Origin: Cymbidium sinense
Lineage: Eukaryota > Streptophyta > Magnoliopsida > Asparagales > Orchidaceae
Assembly (NCBI GenBank): GCA_021442155.1
Contig: CM038222.1
Location: forward strand, 61,602,266-61,666,265
Direction: 5' to 3'
DNA: 64,000 nucleotides
Shown here piece after piece: positions 1-12,800 of this stretch (positions are counted from its first letter, which is position 1; each line of letters begins with the position of its first letter). The position numbers were made by a program, and so were the translations under genes. The notes below the pieces were generated by a model. That model was not told where the DNA came from and ran no database searches. It saw only the letters and a list, made by a program, of their open reading frames with translations.

Positions 1-251
1 TGAGGGAAACTATACCCCTAGCCATTATTAATCGTGCACTAGTCTTCTATGCTAGTGACAAGAAGCACTATTCTATTTTCTACTTGATTATTTTGACTTA
101 AGATACGGAATGTTTTTGCATTTTTCACCTCTATTTTTTGTGTTCATATACAAATACTGAAGTGTTTGAGGTCAGATTTGCAGAAAAAAAGGAACACTAT
201 ACTTATTGTATATTGAATGCATTTCTCATTCCTTGTTGTTTCCGCCAGTAG

Positions 252-425
252 GGTTTCAAGATAACAAAACAGGGTACGTTTAAGGTAAGGATTGGGTGGA
301 CGCATTTCAATACACCAGCTACTGAAAGCCATCAAGCGGCGAGCATGGAGGGAAATACTGTTACGGACACTGAAATGGATGTCGGTTCAGATCCATTACG
401 TGATCAGCTTTTGTTCAAGAGGGTG
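252..425 (+). CDS. SurE-like 5'-nucleotidase, third-last exon (gene enters from left)
   Basis: First of three consecutive in-phase exons at the 3' end of a plant SurE-type acid phosphatase/5'-nucleotidase. The acceptor AG is at 250-251 and the donor GTAAGT begins at 426, giving 58 codons in phase 0. The exon reads GFKITKQGTF then RIGWTHF, and ends DPLRDQLLFKRV. This pattern (a KxTKQG strand followed by a variable linker and an LLFKR stretch) matches my recollection of the C-terminal half of plant SurE proteins. The catalytic N-terminal half (the DD/N metal site of the family) would lie left of the window. SurE enzymes remove phosphate from nucleoside monophosphates and need a divalent metal. 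The family call rests mainly on the next two exons. Bases 1-251 read as intron. Confidence 0.6.
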
Positions 426-1119
426 GTAAGTTTATCCTCTCTTTCAGTCACATTCTGCTCGAATAACAGTGATGCATTATATATTCATGAAATTGCTATC
501 ATGAAATTGAATTTCTGAAAATATTACTTGATTTTAACAATTGCTGATCCTTAGTTGTGGATCTCACTCAGTTTATGTTTAAGATGTATGACCCTGTGAG
601 TCCACTTCAAATTTGTGACAATCATGGTTTAAGTTTTGTTAGGGAAGCTTTGATATCTCAAGTGGATTATTTATTCAGCTTTTTGTGTCGTATCTGATTT
701 TTTCCACCAGGTGGTAATTTCATCTCAAACCTTTTAACTAATTTACGTAATAGGTATAAGAGGTTCTTTAGCTTATTTAATAGTATATCTCTCCTAAAGA
801 AATTGGCACTTGAGTTTGGTCAAGCTTTACTTTGGTAATTTCTGATGTTATCCTTTAAGATGTTGCTTTGGCATTTTTACATTATCATAAGTTCTTAACT
901 ACAAAATATTTTTTGTACAAACTTGATATTGAATTTTTTGTAGCCTGTTCCTTCATATGACAGTGGCTACAGCTCATTTTCTAAAATATGTTTTATGTAC
1001 TTCGATTCCAATCTCACACTACAAACACAAACTCTTCATTTCCTCTTCTCTTATACTACCTATGGACATTAAACATTTTCTTTTAATAGATCTAAACTAG
1101 TTTTTATATGTTATCACAG

Positions 1120-1188
1120 GTTTCACATCTGGACTATGAGCAAAATGATGACGAGGACACGGATTACCTGTCTCTCCAAAATGGCTAC
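1120..1188 (+). CDS. SurE-like 5'-nucleotidase, second-last exon
   Basis: A 69-base exon (23 codons, phase 0 on both sides) after the acceptor TTATCACAG and before the donor GTTAGT. It encodes VSHLDYEQNDDEDTDYLSLQ followed by NGY. In SurE proteins an acidic loop (here DDEDTD) is followed by a short hinge and a strand of the form xGYITVTPL. That strand is completed exactly across the next splice junction, which supports both the splice sites and the family call. Confidence 0.65.
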
Positions 1189-1280
1189 GTTAGTTTGTTT
1201 TCCAGTGTTTTACTTTCCTAGCACATTTTTGTTCAGATGGATCTATAATTAACAGAAATAACACTTTTACTCTTTTGCAG

Positions 1281-1379
1281 ATTACAATTACACCCCTTGG
1301 CTTCCCTGACAGAAATAGAAGATGTAACTTACTTCAAAATTGGCTGAGGCATTTGGCGACATCCTCATCATCTCTATAG
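1281..1379 (+). CDS. SurE-like 5'-nucleotidase, last exon with a frame disturbance
   Basis: The acceptor TTTTGCAG precedes an open frame of 32 codons plus the stop TAG at 1377-1379. It starts ITITPL, completing the SurE hallmark strand GYITITPL, and ends NWLRHLATSSSSL. Between 1299 and 1340 the open frame reads GFPDRNRRCNLLQ, unlike the family. The frame shifted by one base there (starting at 1300) reads ASLTEIEDVTYFK, which fits the expected helix leading into NWL. A one-base gain near 1299 and a one-base loss near 1338 would explain this. Either the gene carries a compensating pair of indels or the assembly has two errors. The whole gene product still terminates at the expected place. Confidence 0.6.
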   Translation: MTITPLGFPDRNRRCNLLQNWLRHLATSSSSL

Positions 1380-2728
1380 AGAAGTCAGTTTCATTGATCC
1401 TTGTCTGAACTATTATTGATTATATCCAGCCATCTCATTGTGCATCCATTTTTATCTATTGTTTGAAGCAAATTTGTTTCTATTATTTCCTATTTTTATC
1501 TGACTGAGTGTTTGTCTAGTTTGTTCTATCTATGTTCAATATTTTCATCCACCTTACCTTGATATGATTTTTATGTCGTTCTAGTGATCGCCGAGCTACC
1601 TAAGGTGCCTTGAATCACATATCAACCACCACAAATTACAAGTTCTTTTTATACGAGTGTATGCTATAGCACTGATGGTCAGGTTTTTATTTTGGAAATT
1701 ATAATATCTAGATCTAAAAAGAATGAAAATGCAGGGTTTCATATGAAATCCAAGCCATATCCAACTAGTCAGAAAGTACAAAATGTATAACCCAAAATTC
1801 AGGAGGATAGATTCAAGTCAATGACTTTCATTATGTATATTCAATCTAAGTCACCATCATTAAGCTAAATCATATGCATGTTAATCATTATAAGCCTCTA
1901 TCATATGCTGTAAACACAAAACACTCATTTTCTTATGTTTTCACGTTACATAAAATTTTTTAACTATCGCAAAAAAACTATTTCTTTAACAACTTTGAAG
2001 AGATGGGGCAAAATGCTATTAATATATTCACTTTGTTTAGGATAATTGCTGATTTAGGAATGGCAAATTTCTCTAGTGATCTTCATGTAGATGCTATGTT
2101 TAGAAAGAATCATCTGGTGATCACCTTAGATATCTTGATGGTTACTTATATACAAGAATTTAGAATGAGTAGCAAAATCATCACAATTTCTCTCTGACAA
2201 CACGTTTATATTTGCATAATACTTATCTGATGATAAAACTTATTCAATTACTTTACTCTTCAGCTATTCTGATAAACTATATTACAATGTTTAATGGCAT
2301 GTTTTCTTCAGGATGCATCGACTTATCACTTGTAGAAAGCTGAAAGATTCCATGGAGTTGCTCTCATAAATTCAGTTTTTCCCAGGCATTGTCTTCTCAA
2401 CTTACCAGCCCTTGTGGGACTCTGTATGTTCCATTTTCATTTACTTTTATTCCATTCTATCATAAAGGAACTTCCAATTTCACATGGAAAGCTTGATCTG
2501 TTGAAATAACCCTAATGTGACTCATAATTCAGTGAGCCAAAACAAAAAATTGTCGGTCCTGCAAAGCATCGGCCTTATTTTTATTTGAAAATTTTGAAAC
2601 TTGTTGCCAAGGTTCTTCAATTCGTAAACATTTTCATCTCTCTTGATATAAGATTTAGATAGCAGATATTTGTGCCTGATAGTTTATGGGTAGCTATCCA
2701 TGCAAAAATCCTTTAATAATAATAATGT

Positions 2729-2751
2729 AGAGAGAGAGAGAGAGAGAGAGA
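2729..2751. repeat. (AG)n microsatellite
   Basis: About eleven AG units in a row. No gene context. Confidence 0.9.
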
Positions 2752-3003
2752 TTGGTTGATATTAATTTTCTATATCAGATGTAAACAAAAGAAATCAAGA
2801 TGCAATTGCCGTTGATTAATCAACAGTGTTAGTTGTTCCTATGTTGCAATCTCTGTTTTAAAGGGTGATGAGAAAGGCTTGACATTAAATGCAGTGAAAT
2901 CGTCGGCAGAAAATACTATCTTTTTTATATTCTTTGTTTTTTGTTCTCAATGCTTGTGTCGGTTCCCTCTCATTTTCATTATAGGAGAAGTGGACGTTTC
3001 ATC

Positions 3004-3004
<1 letters not shown>

Positions 3005-3054
<50 letters not shown>
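3005..3054. repeat. Compound (TA)n(GA)n microsatellite
   Basis: A run of about eleven TA units passes directly into about fourteen GA units. Confidence 0.9.
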
Positions 3055-3056
<2 letters not shown>

Positions 3057-4736
3057 CCCATAAAATACTCGTGTGTTCTTGCTTTAGTTGATATACCAAA
3101 CTGCCTTATTTTTATTATTTTTTAATAATTCAATGCAACACTATAGTGATCCTCAAAGAAAACCCTAAATTCAACAGTGAGAAATGGGTAATTGATTTCA
3201 TGACGATATAGGATATTTTTGTAATTTTCATCTATAGAATTTTATGTAGTGATTAAGAGCCTAAAATCATTGATTTCATGATGGCTAGATTGCATAAAAA
3301 AAATGGACTGGACAGTTCACATGATGGCTATCTTTTGAGAAAAGCACCTCACTCAGTATTTGATGTTACATTAGTTCTAAAATTTATTTATTTATTTATT
3401 TTTATTTTTTGCCACCATTTATGAGAATTTGCAGTCATAATGGAGCATAAATTGTCCAAAGATAGATAATTGAGACAATTTGGCTTAAGATATTCTTACT
3501 AAATTTGTACAAGACATCTTTTTAATCATTTGATATACTTTGTTGATTGTTATTTGATTATAACTTATAATTGTAATTAAGTATAATTAATCATAATATG
3601 ATTTGAATATGAGCTTTATGTTTGAATTCTGTTTATATGTATATTAATTTAGTTTGATTTTTACATAGCTTGCTTAAATTAATTGAATGAATATTTTAAT
3701 GAATTAATAAAGAAGTTAAAAAATATAATGAGCATTTGACTTATTATATTAATAAATAATTTAATAAATTTGAAATAGTCATTTAGCTATTTAATATTAG
3801 TTAAATAGATGATAAATAAGCAATGAATAAACCTTTTTTTTTTTTTGTTGGCAAAAGTATATGATGTTTGTTGATTTCTATCTTAATATCATGTGCATAT
3901 TGAAAGCTAAAGATACATTTTCTTACAAAATAGATTAAAAAATTATCTTATTGTGTTAAATAAAATGAAAAAAGAGAGCATCAACTATAAAATTTTGGAG
4001 ATAAATATAATATTTATTAAATATATTATATTTAATCAAAATAATTTAAATAATATATGAGTTATTATTGAGCTTAAGCCTTTAAAAAATTTACTTTTTC
4101 AAGAACAAATAAGTTTGATTCTGAACATAAACAAATGAGTTGAATTTTATTCAATTTTGATTTATTTAGCTTTCAAATTTTATAAGGCATTCTAACTTAG
4201 TTACTAAGTTAAAAGAACTTAAATGAGCATTCATTGAATCTTGTTTGAGTAATTCATACATTGGCTCACTTATAATCATAAGTGTAATTTATATTTAATC
4301 AATCAATTTGTATTATATTTATTTGAAAATAATTAATTTATGGACACATTATAAACCAACAACCATCATTCTTATGAGCTTTTTATTTAAAAAAAAAAAA
4401 AAAGCAAAAGACACACTTGTATTACATCTTCCAATGAATATTTACATAATTGATTATATATCAATCATCCAATCCAAGCTAGAAATGACAAAGATTGATG
4501 AAAGAGAAATCCCCACAACCTTTCAACAACCCAAAATAGACAAAACAACTATTACATTGTCATATGAAAACAACAATCTTTTTTCCCCTAATTTTCCCTT
4601 TCTTCTATTCACAAGTACAATAACATCATATATACACATACATCAAAACTCTTATCATTATATCTTTTCTTTTGCTCTTTTCTTGCTAATCATGGATGTA
4701 TATAAGGCATGAGAGCTACAATGAGCTCTCATTGCT

Positions 4737-4864
4737 TCATCTGCGATGATGAGGTGGTGGCAGAAGAAATTTCGGATGAGACTCGACGAGAATCGACCAT
4801 AGCACATGCACATCTTCACATGGGCATGACTTCACATCCTCGTACAAAATATATATCCCTCTAC
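4737..4864 (-). CDS. 66-aa conserved plant small protein, exon 2
   Basis: Exon 2 follows the acceptor TTTTGATAG (AG at 4866-4865). Two bases complete a serine codon split by the 444-base intron; 41 codons and the stop TGA (4739-4737) follow. It carries the conserved core RGIYILYEDVKSCPCEDV and HVLWSILVESHP, and ends with a proline/histidine tail, LLPPPHHRR. Three closely placed acidic-Val motifs (YEDV, CEDV) and the single WSIL helix are the recognisable features. There are no membrane segments. Two cysteines lie at the CPC motif. The alternative acceptor four bases further in would put the core out of frame, so this one was chosen. Confidence 0.72.
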
Positions 4865-5308
4865 CTATCAAAACATCATATATTTTAAACATTATAGCCA
4901 ATATCTCCAAAAACTAAGAGAAAAGCAAAGCCAAGATATGAAAATTATAATAAAATGGAGAAAAGTATGAGGGCAATGTGAGGAAAATTAAGCAATTAGA
5001 AGATAGGAGTGATCACTAACAAAACATACAAAATTTAAACATATACTCAACGCCATCAAAACTAAGGGAAGAAGAGCATAGCCCAAATATTGAAATCACA
5101 AAGAAAATGGAGAAAAATAAGAGGTTAATGTGAAGAGAAATGGACAAATTAAGCAATTAGAAGGAGTTTGCGATTGATAGAAAAGACTGAAGAAGTGGTA
5201 AGAACAGATTGAATGACAAGAAAACAAAAAGAAATCTTTTGTTCTCCATTAAGATTCAGTGAGATATCAAACCAAGAAATTAATAAAAAAGTTAGAATTA
5301 GAACTTAC
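4865..5308 (-). other. Intron of the 66-aa protein gene
   Basis: A 444-base AT-rich intron with GTAAGT donor and TAG acceptor on the minus strand; phase 1. No embedded element was seen. Confidence 0.65.
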
Positions 5309-5381
5309 TCTTCTTCTTGGTGGAATGAATGTGAAGCCAGAGCTTCTTCAATGGGGAGAAGAGGGACTGAAGCCAGCCCAT
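5309..5381 (-). CDS. 66-aa conserved plant small protein, exon 1
   Basis: Exon 1 of a two-exon gene read on the minus strand. The ATG is at 5381-5379 and 24 codons plus one base run to the donor GTAAGT (GT at 5308-5307). It encodes MGWLQSLFSPLKKLW then LHIHSTKKK: an amphipathic, basic N-terminus without a signal peptide. Joined to exon 2 (4864-4737) it gives a 66-residue protein with the core RGIYILYEDVKSC and CEDVHVLWSILVES. I recall this Gly-Ile-Tyr-Ile-Leu-Tyr-Glu-Asp-Val core and the MGW start from small uncharacterised proteins of many flowering plants, but I know no assigned function. The 5' leader contains a TTC repeat (minus strand). Both splice sites are canonical and the reading frame joins exactly. 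Confidence 0.72.
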
Positions 5382-5409
5382 TGTAAAGGGATCTTATTGA
5401 TTCATGGGA

Positions 5410-5449
5410 GGAAGAAGAAGAAGAAGAAGAAGAAGAAGAAGAAGAAGAG
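5410..5449. repeat. (GAA)n microsatellite in the 5' leader of the 66-aa protein gene
   Basis: About twelve GAA units on the plus strand, read as TTC/TCT in the sense direction of the gene, about 30 bases upstream of its ATG. CT-rich and TTC-rich leaders are common near plant transcription starts. It produces a poly-serine open frame in another phase that has no ATG and is not a protein. Confidence 0.85.
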
Positions 5450-5999
5450 GAAGTGAGGAACGAGAGAGAGATAGGGTTGGCTGAAGGAAATAGAGAAGTG
5501 AAGAGTATTGGAGAGAAAGAAACAAATGGCTTTGCTTTAGGGTTGGGTGAAGTCTCTGTCACTATTTCCTACTGCTATTTTATATTCACAATCATCAATC
5601 TGATCTCTTTTGGTAACTTGTCACTCTCCACCTTTCAGACTTTGGAACCAGGGGTATTCATAACATTTATTATTCTAAGGATTATATATATATATATTCA
5701 AATATTTAGATATTTGTGCTGTAATTCCCAAGAAAATCTTAATGAATTTTAGATGTATAAAATAGTTTTTTAATGAAAGAAATGCTCAGTTGAGTGATTG
5801 AAATTATTTATTTTTAAATAACATTTTATGAAAAAAAAATCTCATTCTTTAATATTATAATACTTTGAATGGATGCATAGGACTTTATATTAACTGAAGA
5901 AAATTGAAAATCAAATAGATGATGATATTATTGTGTGTGATGCGTTCAACACTTTCTTCGTAAAGAAATAAAACTTATCAAGTGTTGATGTGGTTTGAA

Positions 6000-6001
<2 letters not shown>

Positions 6002-6082
<81 letters not shown>

Positions 6083-6083
6083 T
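6002..6083. repeat. (CT)n microsatellite
   Basis: About forty CT units with one interruption (CTAT) near 6070. Confidence 0.95.
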
Positions 6084-6637
6084 ATGTTATTAATAAAACT
6101 CCATTTTCAATTATAGAAGAATGTGATTCAATGAGAAGAACCAAACGATATTGTTTGGATTTGAATTCAAAAGTGTTTAAATCAAAACTGATAAATATAA
6201 TTGAAAATCATTTGAGGTTATTGAAAGACTTAAATGTTCTCCAAATTTAATATGTTTATTATCAAAATAAGCATCTTGATAATAAGAATTTGATGATTAT
6301 AAGATCGTTAGATTATGAGATCATTAAGATGCCTAAAAGACTCAAATATTTTTTTTTTCAAAAGAAAAATTGAGAATTCCATAAAATAACTAAGGATATG
6401 ACAAAAGTCGGTTGGAATATCTTGATCAAGACATAAGTTATTACAATATATTTTTCATAAATCTACGTCTTATTTCTAAACATTTAGAGAAAGACATCCA
6501 ATGGATAATTTTTAGACACTTGAAATCCTAAACTAATTATCATGAGACTTCGTATGGCCTAATTTCTCAACATTTCTTTGCCGATTGATCTTCTCTCTTA
6601 TTGGGATAACAATCTCGCCAACAGCTCTAAATACTTA

Positions 6638-6811
6638 GACTACGTTTGTAAACTTTTGGATTCAAAATTTGGTTTAAAATATTTAAACTATGTCTTTTCT
6701 TTTTTGAAAGAATTTCAAAAGCGAAGCTCAAATGAGATTTAAAAGCATTTAAGTATTCAAATCAGCAGAAATTGCGTTTTGAAAAGCATTCTTAAAAACT
6801 CCCAAGCAGCC
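6638..6811. mobile_element. Probable Tourist-like MITE (174 bp)
   Basis: The element starts GACTACGTTTG and ends CCAAGCAGCC, a loose terminal inverted repeat (GRCTRC at the tips). It is flanked on both sides by TTA (6635-6637 and 6812-6814), the usual three-base duplication of PIF/Harbinger elements. The TIR match is imperfect, so the call is moderate. Confidence 0.4.
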
Positions 6812-9800
6812 TTAATGTTCAACATTAGCATCCATTGCCACCATCAAACTTAAACAAATCATCATTTACTTATAGTTGCATTTCTTTAATTAGCATTGAT
6901 AACAATCATCACTCGCTCTCAGACACAAGCTATCAGTCGTTGATGCCACCATCGATTGACGACGAGATGAGCCATTAATGTACTATTCTTAAACATTAGC
7001 GTTCGCCGCTATCTTCACAGTAGCTTATCATGCCCATCATTTGCGTGCTATCTCCATCACATTCTAATACTCTCCACAATCATTGCATAAAATATCTTAC
7101 AACTCAAAAAACCAAAAAAAAAAAAAAAAAAGTTTCTAAAATGGAAGCATCCAACTCATCCAAACCCATATAATAAAGACCAACGTTTGCCAAAAAGTCT
7201 CAGGTGACATGCATGCATCATGTGGATTTCATACAAAATAAATTAATTGTAGAGGTCAAGGATTCACGTGCATGTTATTTATATATAAACCTTTCTACAA
7301 AGTTTTCTGGAAAATGCTTTTATAACAAATAATTCTTATGAAGTTATATATTTAACATCTATAGTTTAGTATTTGTATTTATATATATAAAAAAAAAAAG
7401 TGAAGTCCAGTGAGAGCATTATATCAAAAACTAAATCTGAAGCAAAAGGGCAAGATACAACCTTTATAGAATCTGATTCATGAAGAGCACTTTATGCTAT
7501 TCGTTTCTTTGGCATTCTGAACTTCAATTAAAAGGCTCAGATCATGCGCAGCACATGCAAAAGTATTATCCAGTAACAATGATACAATGGATATAAGCTA
7601 AGCTAAGCTAAGCTACTGGAGTGATGGATATGTACACTTTTGCTACTAAAATAAAGCAAATAGAAGGAATAGGGCTCTACGCCGTTTGTAAGAGATACTA
7701 TGATTATTTAGATAACATAGTTAATTATGTGCTTGAAATAGTGTTTTGGAAGCTTATATTTCACGCAATATGCAAGGTTGGAGGTTGAGGGTTGTCCACA
7801 TTCAAGGAGGATAGCATTGATGTTCTTCAACCACGACGTCGAACCGATCGTCACAATGTTAGCTTTTGAACCTATATGCACGCAGACTACCATAGCAAGT
7901 GTCACGATGACAATCTACGCACCACAGCATGAAATAGTGACACCGCGACATATATGCCTCTAAATTTCAAAGATTTGTTGGCACCGTGGTGATAGTCTGG
8001 GTGGAGTTATAACATTTTTTGTAAAATTGATGGTCGTGGGGGACCTTTTTAGTAGAATTAATGGCTAGAAATTAATATGAGGTCTTAAGTTAATATCTTT
8101 GAAAATGATCTCAAGTCTATGTTTGAAAGGTGAGGGCTTTATAAGGTTTGATGAAAGAAATGTCAATATGAGATCATTTCAAAAATGATTTTAAGTAGTA
8201 CAAAAAATAAGAACTTATGATGGATGGTTAGACCAAGTTCTTAACATATGATCAAGAGTAGATGATTGGATGTTGAAAGAGTTATAAGGGTTTTGTGAAA
8301 AGAAAACTAAGATTAATACAAATTAAGTTAGTTTGAGATGATTTGAAATATCTTTCTTAAAAAAAAGAGCCAAGTAGTCCAAACAAGAAAAGATTATGAC
8401 GAAAGGTTGTTTTAAGATGTAAATTTATGATCTAGAGTATTTGGTGGAGCTTAATGAGATTTGAGGCGTTGTATTATTGTAGAAAATAAGACTAGATAAC
8501 TGTCCACCTACCACCTAATTTAGATCATGAGCTTTAAAGATGGTTTTGGAGTGGAATTAAAAATAGGAGTGGTAAATGTTTAGGCATAAATGTTAGTTAG
8601 GATATAGGAGTGATACGAGAGTGATTATAGAGATTTTGAGATGATTGGAAAGCAATCAATTACATTAAGAAAAAGTCAAGCTAGACGAACAAATATAATA
8701 CAATGAAAAAGAATTTCTTCAAAGAAATTTTATCATTCCAAAACTTAAGTAATTTTATTATATATTAGCCTTATTTATAAGGATTATAATGGCCAAAACT
8801 AAAAAAAAAAGGAGAAAATTTTTGGAGAGAAAATATGGGTGATCATTAATGGAAGAAGCTAACCACCTTCATTAATTCATTTTATTTAGTAATATTTATT
8901 AATATCTAACTAATAGATGTTTCAAAATTTGAAAGTCAAACTTGTAGAACCTAAATAAAAATTTATATCATAAAATTCAAATTTTAATTATTTCTTCTTA
9001 GTTGGACTCTTATAATGGGCCTTAATTGGGTTCTTAACTAGCACTTTTTTGAGCTTTTACTTAGATTCTTATAATAAGATCTTTCTTTGCTTAAACATCT
9101 TAAAGTGCTTCAATTTTTACTTAGATTCTTGTAATTGGGCTTTTTATATCTTGATCATATCTTATTACACTACTCAATTCTTTTTTATATAAAATAAATT
9201 TTTAATTAATACAAATAATCATATATTTTATACATCAAAAATATCCCAAAATTTCCTTGAAATCTAGGGGACTTTTTGCTAAATTTTTCAAGGCCAAACA
9301 CTTGAAAGAAAAAGAAGATTATGACAAGGATAAATCAAAGAGTAAAGGAAGTTTTCTTGGATTTTCTTCTCCTTTTTTTTCATTCAAGTTCAAAAAATTT
9401 GTAATAAGTTCGAGCATTTCATGCATTTTGAGAAGAGATCTGATGGGTTATCTTTGCACCAACATCCTTATCATCCTCCACATTTATCATGTATTGATTC
9501 AACTTGCACACTAATTTCAACTTGCACACTATGTTTGTTGTTCCCTCTAATTTCAACTTGCACACTAAATATGAGGCACACATCTCTTACACTTTGAAGC
9601 ACATGCCTTGAGATGTGCCCCACATACTGTAAGGTGTATGCCTCATATAAGAGTCTATAAGGGACACACCACATGATCAAAACTCATGGAAGGCATTAAG
9701 GTGCGACTCATATTGCAACATTTTAAACCATGAATCTTTCACTAAGATCACTATGATTAGCAGTCAAATCAATTGCCAAGAGAATTCATTTGACACCAAT

Positions 9801-12800
9801 CAATCTCCGATGCTATACTGCCCCAATTCTACTTGCCTATTCAACCTTAGAATGCTATCTAACACCAACAATGTAAAGAATCAGCTACATAAGAAGTCCA
9901 TGATAGCCTAATGGATGATTGTTTAATGACAGTCATCTATAAAAATTCACAAGTAGGAGTAACTTTGTGATAGTAACAAGTCTAACACAGTCTATTGTCT
10001 TGATAAAGGGACCAAATTAACATTCAACAAAGGTTATGACAAGCGTAAAAAGTCATTTCCCTACATATTATTCCAAAGCATGCAAGAAGTCAATCCCTGC
10101 CAAACATAACCAAGGAAAAATCTTGGTTAGCCAAAGTCAAACCAAGGTGAAACCATGTCAGTGTGAGTCATCATTTTTAGGTTGAAGACAAAGCTAGCAA
10201 CACCAGAAGAACACATTACTGGTTCTAGAAAATCCAGTATTTGGATGACAATGGATGAAATGGTCAATCGTACAGATGACGAACAGAGGAAAGGTGCAGG
10301 AAATCAAATTTTTAGTGGTATCAATAGGGGTGTAACTGAGTTTTAGATTTTTCTATGAACAAGCCTGATTTGTAGTTGACTTGCTTAAACAAATTGAATG
10401 ACGAAATAAACAAGTTCATAAATAAGCTCGAACAATAAATGAGAGTACGTGGCTTCTACTCTCTTGGCACTGCTAATTCAAGTAAGCAAGTCATATAAAA
10501 ACTCAACACTACACCCCACTGAAATAACTCCTCATAAAAGGCATCCATACCATAGGCACCCCCCATATGTTGGGAAGCATAGGAGAGAGTCAATTATGAG
10601 AAGATGATAGATTAGGTTTATCTTTTATACAATTAAGTTATCTTTGTCACAATTCGACTTGGGAGCTTGAAATTTTCAAGGCAATAATGGATGGTCGGAT
10701 GATAGAATTATCCTGTCCACTATTCATAACATTTCACAATATTCATCCAAGCTATAAAGAGAAACTAAACTACAAAATTTCTAAAACATCATCTAAACAC
10801 ATAAAAATGCAAGTTGTAACTAACATTCTAAAAAAAAAATAACCATAACAAGATAAAATATTTTTCTTTACTATGTGCATTACATCCTCTTCCTCGTAAC
10901 TAATTCTCTTCTATTAGCCATTTAATTTAGATAATCATTTTTATAATAAGCATTTAAACAATAGGTTAAGTTATACAATAACTTAACGAATAATTATAGT
11001 TGTACTATATACTAATTTTTATGCATATGTTATACATGAAATACAATAAAAATGATTGAACATGAACAATTTATTTTATGAAATTTTTTAATCATTTCAT
11101 TTGCATTTTCATTAAATACAATCCTTTAGCCATTTTCATTTATACTCCATTTATAAAGCCATCTCAAAAGTACCGTCTAAATTTTTGTAACAATTAAGGT
11201 ACATCCATTTTCATATCCTTTTTCCAAACGATTTTTATTTTCATTTTCATGCCGATCGTTCGTTCGTCAATCGATAAGGGGTGAACTCTATCATCAAAAT
11301 ATGCACATACAATCACATAGCATATGTGTATTATATTTATTTCCATTACATCAAACATTTATATAACTTCTTCATATACCTGTGTGAAAATTATGCGAGA
11401 TTTAAAAACATAAGAACATTAAATCACTTCATGCATTTTTTAATAAGAGACATGAGATTATATGCATAGATGGCATTGATTTCTATTTAATTCAACATGA
11501 CTTCATAAATGGAACATAAGTGATTATCATAGACTGAAAAACTTTCTCATCATATGATTAAAGATCTATCTATAATTAAGTGCATTTGATTTAAAAAAAA
11601 AGAAATCAATTACTATAGTAAAGAAACATAATTCCTTACAATATGATGAAATTTATTGAATCTTCTTTTCTTTAACAGTTACTTGCTTCCTTCTTTGAGG
11701 TACCTATAATAATTATCATATACATGATTAGTATTTAATAGTTAATTAATTTATTAATGTTATTGAATTTCTTAATATTATGAATTTAACTTGATATTTT
11801 TTTTAATATCTTATATTTCCTATCCATATTATTTGGCTAAAATTTTGGTTTCCACTTTTAAGATCCATGAAAAACTAGCTTTTATATCATTATAAGTTAT
11901 ACTATATAATATATTAATACTTTATTCATTTTTATTAACCTTAATGTCACTCCAACAATTAAGGTTGTATTTCACATGTAGATATTTGACATTTTAATAA
12001 ATTGAATGTGATCCATGCTATACACTAGGAAAGGGTGAAATTATGCTATATATTAATACAATTTAATCATATTCTTACTACACCCATCTAATAAAAGTTT
12101 CAATTTAGATGATTTTGCTAATTTTCTACGTGATTATAAGCAAAAGTATAACATAAGCTATGTAAAAATTGTAATCATAAAATCATACCTACAAGCTTGC
12201 AAAATTCATTTTTCCCACTAAATATTTCTCCTTTGCATTAATCCCTAATCAAATTAATAATCATTATTTCAAAATCAAATTAGGGTTTCATATTGTACAT
12301 AGAACACAACTAAATCATATTTTTATTTCAATTTATAAATAAACATTATCTCTTTGAGCTTTCTAGGTCTAGCCCAAACCCGTGCCCATTGTCCATCAAG
12401 TCACACAGAAGCAGGAGCATAGCTTCCCTTCTTCCTACTCACTCGATCGCACACACACAAGCACTAGCTCTTCGACTATGATGGGCGCGCGCATATGTGT
12501 TCTGCTCTTAGCCTCACAACAATGCTCGGTGACTTGACCCTATGTGCCTATTTTCTGAGTTTAGAATCAGCGACGTCGATTCTGTGTGAATTGATGCTAT
12601 TGATTCACTATATCTATATTTTTTTGTGGTTATTGCAATCTTCACACATAAAATTTAGTTAAATTTAAATTCAAAACATTTTTTTTACCATCTAAAATTC
12701 CAACACCAAAATACAAGAAACATATAAAGCCTAATTGAGCGAATCAACAATAAGTGTGATAGAAGTTGTTCTCAATATAAGTATGCATGTAAAAAAAAAG

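Larger units (their letters stand above)
1380..4736. other. Intergenic, AT-rich; no gene recognised
   Basis: The 3' untranslated region of the SurE-like gene should start here. No further exon with family similarity was seen. The stretch holds dinucleotide repeats at 2729-2751 and 3005-3054 and an A-run at 4390-4403. From about 3590 to 4290 it is very AT-rich, with scattered words such as TGAGCTT and AACAAGTT that recall the interior of the hAT MITE at 36457. This may be a decayed relative, but similarity by eye is weak. The open frame at 4308-4712 (+) is low-complexity and was not accepted. Confidence 0.5.

Noticed and set aside
4308..4712. 134-codon open frame on the plus strand
   Set aside because: Low-complexity, AT-driven, with a poly-lysine run from an A tract. 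No family pattern and no splice context.
5305..5562. 85-codon poly-serine open frame on the minus strand
   Set aside because: It has no ATG (its first codon is GTG), and the serine run is the TTC microsatellite. The real coding frame starts at the ATG at 5381 in another phase.
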